Source of the DNA: Flavobacterium lutivivi
GTDB taxonomy: Bacteria; Bacteroidota; Bacteroidia; Flavobacteriales; Flavobacteriaceae
Direction of reading: 5' to 3'
Length of the DNA stretch: 64,000 bases
Assembly (NCBI RefSeq): GCF_014642275.1
Contig: NZ_BMIM01000007.1
Location: 62,001 to 126,000, forward strand
Shown here in pieces: positions 61,382 through 64,000 of the stretch. Below the pieces are notes generated by a model. That model worked only from the letters and a program-made list of their open reading frames with translations. It was not told where the DNA came from and did no database searches. The translations under genes were made by a program, and so were the position numbers. Every line of letters begins with the position of its first letter. The stretch's first letter is position 1.

Positions 61382-62569
61382 ATGACAACTCTTTTAATAC
61401 TTATAGTTGTACTTTTATTAGCAATTGCTATTTGGCAGTTAACCAAAATATTTGATTTAACTCAAGTAGGTGAAAATGTTAACGATACACAAATTGCAGA
61501 TGATAATGATAATAAAGTAAACGGTTATATAATGTTTGCTTTCTTAGGCTTTATTTATCTTACAACTATTTATTGTGTATGGAATTATGGTAATCTACCA
61601 TTGTTAAAAGATTCAGCTTCTGAACATGGACCATTAGTAGATAATCTGATGTCAATTTCGTTAGTACTTATCTTCATCGTTCAAACTGTTACTCAAGCAT
61701 TATTGCATTATTTTGCCTTTAAATACAAAGGAAAAAAAGGTCAAAAAGCTATGTATTTTGCAGACAACAATAAACTTGAATTAGTTTGGAGTTCAATACC
61801 TGCAATTGTATTAGCAGGACTAATCCTATACGGTCTTTATTCATGGAACAACATTATGTATGTTGACAAAGAAGACGAACAAGACGCAATAGTAATCGAG
61901 CTATATGCTCAACAGTTTAAATGGGAAGCAAGATATTCAGGTGCTGATAATGTTTTGGGTAAAGCTAACGTAAGATACATAGAAGGAGCTAACAATTTAG
62001 GTGTTGATTTATCAGATCCAAATGCTCAAGATGATTTTGCCGCTTCAGAATTACACATACCAAAAGGTAAAAGAGTAATTTTCAAAATGCGTTCACAAGA
62101 TGTTCTTCACTCAGCATATTTACCTCATTTTAGAGCACAAATGAACTGTGTTCCTGGTATGGTTACTCAGTTTTCTTTTATTCCTACCGTTACAACAGCT
62201 GAAATGAGAGAAAAACCAGCTATTATTGAAAAGGTTAATCACATCAATGAATTGAGAGCTAAAAAGAGTGAACAACTTGTAGCGAATGGTCAAACAGCAT
62301 TAGATCCATATACATTTGATTTTTTACTTTTATGTAATAAAATTTGCGGAGCATCACACTACAACATGCAAATGAAAGTAGTTGTTGACACGCCAGAAGA
62401 TTTCAAAGCTTGGTTAAAAGACAAACAAACTATTGTTCAAGCGGTTAAAACAGCAGCAGCCGAAGCAGAAAAATCTGAAAAACCTGCAACTCCTACAATC
62501 GATACAGCAAAAGTAAAAACAGTTGTTAAGGACTCAACAGCTGTTGCTCAAACAGAAGTTAAAAAATAA
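61382..62569 (+). CDS. coxB: Cytochrome c oxidase subunit II (CuA subunit)
   Basis: This is a 395-residue subunit of the heme-copper oxidase. Three hydrophobic segments lie in the N-terminal 160 residues, one more than in the common two-helix form. The CuA domain has H243 (VLHSAYLPHF) and the core C318-N-K-I-C322-G-A-S-H326-Y-N-M329. The last 45 residues are an A/K/E-rich tail with no recognised domain. It accepts electrons from ActA or ActE and passes them to subunit I. It is contiguous with act genes upstream and coxA downstream. Confidence 0.95.
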   Translation: MTTLLILIVVLLLAIAIWQLTKIFDLTQVGENVNDTQIADDNDNKVNGYIMFAFLGFIYLTTIYCVWNYGNLPLLKDSASEHGPLVDNLMSISLVLIFIVQTVTQALLHYFAFKYKGKKGQKAMYFADNNKLELVWSSIPAIVLAGLILYGLYSWNNIMYVDKEDEQDAIVIELYAQQFKWEARYSGADNVLGKANVRYIEGANNLGVDLSDPNAQDDFAASELHIPKGKRVIFKMRSQDVLHSAYLPHFRAQMNCVPGMVTQFSFIPTVTTAEMREKPAIIEKVNHINELRAKKSEQLVANGQTALDPYTFDFLLLCNKICGASHYNMQMKVVVDTPEDFKAWLKDKQTIVQAVKTAAAEAEKSEKPATPTIDTAKVKTVVKDSTAVAQTEVKK

Positions 62570-62600
62570 TAAGTTTTAAATATTTTTAAAGAATTAATAT

Positions 62601-64000
62601 ATGTCAGCAGAAGCTCATAATCACGGACACGAACATGATCACGACCACGGTCACGAGCATCATCATAAAGATACTTTTATTACCAAATACATTTTCAGTA
62701 TTGACCATAAAATGATTTCTAAACAGTATTTAATTACTGGTATTTTTATGGGTATTATCGGAATTGTAATGTCTTTGCTTTTCAGAATGCAATTGGCATG
62801 GCCAGAAGAGTCTTTCAAAATCTTCAATGTGCTTCTTGGCGATAAGTTTGCTCCAAACGGAGTAATGACCAACGAAATATATCTAGCATTGATAACAATA
62901 CATGGAACTATCATGGTTTTCTTTGTATTGACTGCTGGTTTAAGTGGAACATTTAGTAATCTTTTAATTCCTCTTCAAATTGGGGCTAGAGATATGGCAT
63001 CAGGTTTCTTGAACATGGTTTCATATTGGTTATTTTTCCTATCTAGTGTAATCATGGTTATCTCTCTTTTTGTAGAGTCAGGACCTGCTTCTGCAGGTTG
63101 GACAATTTATCCACCATTGAGCGCATTGCCTCAAGCTATTTCTGGTTCTGGTGCAGGTATGACGTTATGGTTAGTATCTATGGCAATATTCATTGCTTCA
63201 TCATTACTTGGTTCTTTGAATTACATTGTAACTGTAATTAACCTTAGAACAAAAGGTATGTCAATGACAAGATTGCCACTAACAGTTTGGGCATTTTTCA
63301 TCACAGCTATTATTGGGGTTATATCTTTCCCAGTATTGCTATCAGCTGCATTATTATTGATTTTTGATAGAAGTTTTGGAACTTCATTCTTCTTATCAGA
63401 TATTTATTTGGCTGGTGAGGTATTAAATTATCAAGGTGGTTCGCCAGTATTGTTTGAACACTTATTTTGGTTCTTAGGACATCCAGAAGTGTATATTGTA
63501 TTATTACCAGCTTTGGGTATTACTTCTGAAGTTATCGCTACTAATTCTCGTAAACCAATTTTTGGTTACCGTGCAATGATTATGTCAATAATTGCAATTG
63601 CATTTCTTTCAACTATTGTTTGGGGACATCACATGTTTATTTCTGGTATGAATCCTTTCCTAGGTTCTGTATTTACATTTACAACTCTATTGATTGCTAT
63701 ACCATCTGCTGTTAAAGCTTTCAACTATATTACAACTTTATGGAAAGGTAACCTTCAAATGAATCCAGCGATGTTGTTTTCAATAGGATTGGTTTCTACA
63801 TTTATTACTGGAGGTTTAACAGGTATTATACTTGGAGACAGCACTTTGGATATCAACGTTCACGATACTTACTTTGTTGTAGCGCATTTTCACTTAGTAA
63901 TGGGTATTTCTGCTCTTTACGGAATGTTTGCTGGTATTTATCATTGGTTCCCAAGAATGTTTGGAAGAATGTTGAATAAAAATTTAGGTTATGTTCATTT
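62601..64000 (+). CDS. coxA: Cytochrome c oxidase subunit I, partial
   Basis: The gene starts at ATG 62601 and is cut by the right edge, so about 466 residues are visible. The first 21 residues contain 10 histidines (HNHGHEHDHDHGHEHHHK). Then comes the oxidase core with at least ten helices, including ITIHGTIMVFFVLTAGLSG (low-spin heme H), HLFWFLGHPEVYIVLLPALG (H-P-E-V-Y, CuB), WGHHMFISGMNP and VHDTYFVVAHFHLVMG (the two histidines for the hemes). This is the site of oxygen reduction. It is the last gene visible in the act-cox series. Confidence 0.95.
   Translation, partial: MSAEAHNHGHEHDHDHGHEHHHKDTFITKYIFSIDHKMISKQYLITGIFMGIIGIVMSLLFRMQLAWPEESFKIFNVLLGDKFAPNGVMTNEIYLALITIHGTIMVFFVLTAGLSGTFSNLLIPLQIGARDMASGFLNMVSYWLFFLSSVIMVISLFVESGPASAGWTIYPPLSALPQAISGSGAGMTLWLVSMAIFIASSLLGSLNYIVTVINLRTKGMSMTRLPLTVWAFFITAIIGVISFPVLLSAALLLIFDRSFGTSFFLSDIYLAGEVLNYQGGSPVLFEHLFWFLGHPEVYIVLLPALGITSEVIATNSRKPIFGYRAMIMSIIAIAFLSTIVWGHHMFISGMNPFLGSVFTFTTLLIAIPSAVKAFNYITTLWKGNLQMNPAMLFSIGLVSTFITGGLTGIILGDSTLDINVHDTYFVVAHFHLVMGISALYGMFAGIYHWFPRMFGRMLNKNLGYVH

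Overview
The window looks like a chromosomal segment of a Flavobacterium-type bacterium (Bacteroidota). The evidence is a low G+C content, promoters of the Bacteroidota form TTG-N18-20-TAnnTTTG, cargo of the type IX secretion system (T9SS), a geranylgeranylglyceryl-phosphate synthase, DUF4301 and DUF3127 proteins, and a quinol:cytochrome c oxidoreductase of the alternative complex III (ACIII) type next to cytochrome c oxidase genes. No prophage, insertion sequence, CRISPR array or integrated element is visible. Most of the window is ordinary core genome.

Layout. 1-3277: two secreted M16 peptidases (minus). 3491-4427: rplU-rpmA, with L21 carrying an extra C-terminal helix-hairpin-helix domain. 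4644-5960: ahcY. 6090-10007: a tightly overlapping five-gene run (phosphopantetheinyl transferase, GGGP synthase, PnuC-type transporter, DUF4301, ArfB). 10053-12372: a TPP riboswitch and a TonB-dependent receptor, probably for thiamine uptake. 12402-21258: a Rieske-like lipoprotein, greA-HIT, an orphan histidine kinase, a flavin reductase, aat, a yhhQ-tag-DUF1275 cluster and an M3 peptidase. 21302-23656: two nearly identical leucine-rich T9SS cargo genes and the remnant of a third cargo gene. 23891-26591: rplM-rpsI-rpsB-tsf (minus), with a structured leader before rpsB and a palindromic heptad repeat before tsf. 26845-33699: a LacI regulator, a serine hydrolase, a DUF3298-like protein, a small membrane protein and polA. 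33816-40906: a 1444-residue modular protein ending in an S74 intramolecular chaperone, a 66-residue ORF, and a LytTR regulator with its TPR histidine kinase. 40988-47721: a metallophosphoesterase, a thioredoxin-fold protein without its cysteines, a polysaccharide deacetylase, a large DUF2723 membrane protein, tRNA-Gln and a universal stress protein. 47889-52374: rimP-nusA-infB. 53007-64000: actABCDEF-coxB-coxA, cut by the window end.

How the parts work together. The last 11 kb encodes a complete route from quinol to oxygen: ACIII passes electrons through the heme domains of ActA and ActE to a cytochrome c oxidase, and the contiguous gene order fits an ACIII-oxidase supercomplex. Two transcription units that encode transcription factors (greA and rimP-nusA-infB) each have a terminator-like hairpin between promoter and start codon, which suggests feedback by attenuation. 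Three separate loci carry 7-bp-period tandem repeats. The most unusual loci are the S74 protein with its two-component system, the duplicated LRR cargo genes with the nearby remnant, and a small membrane protein that shares a near-identical stretch with the first helix region of ActC.
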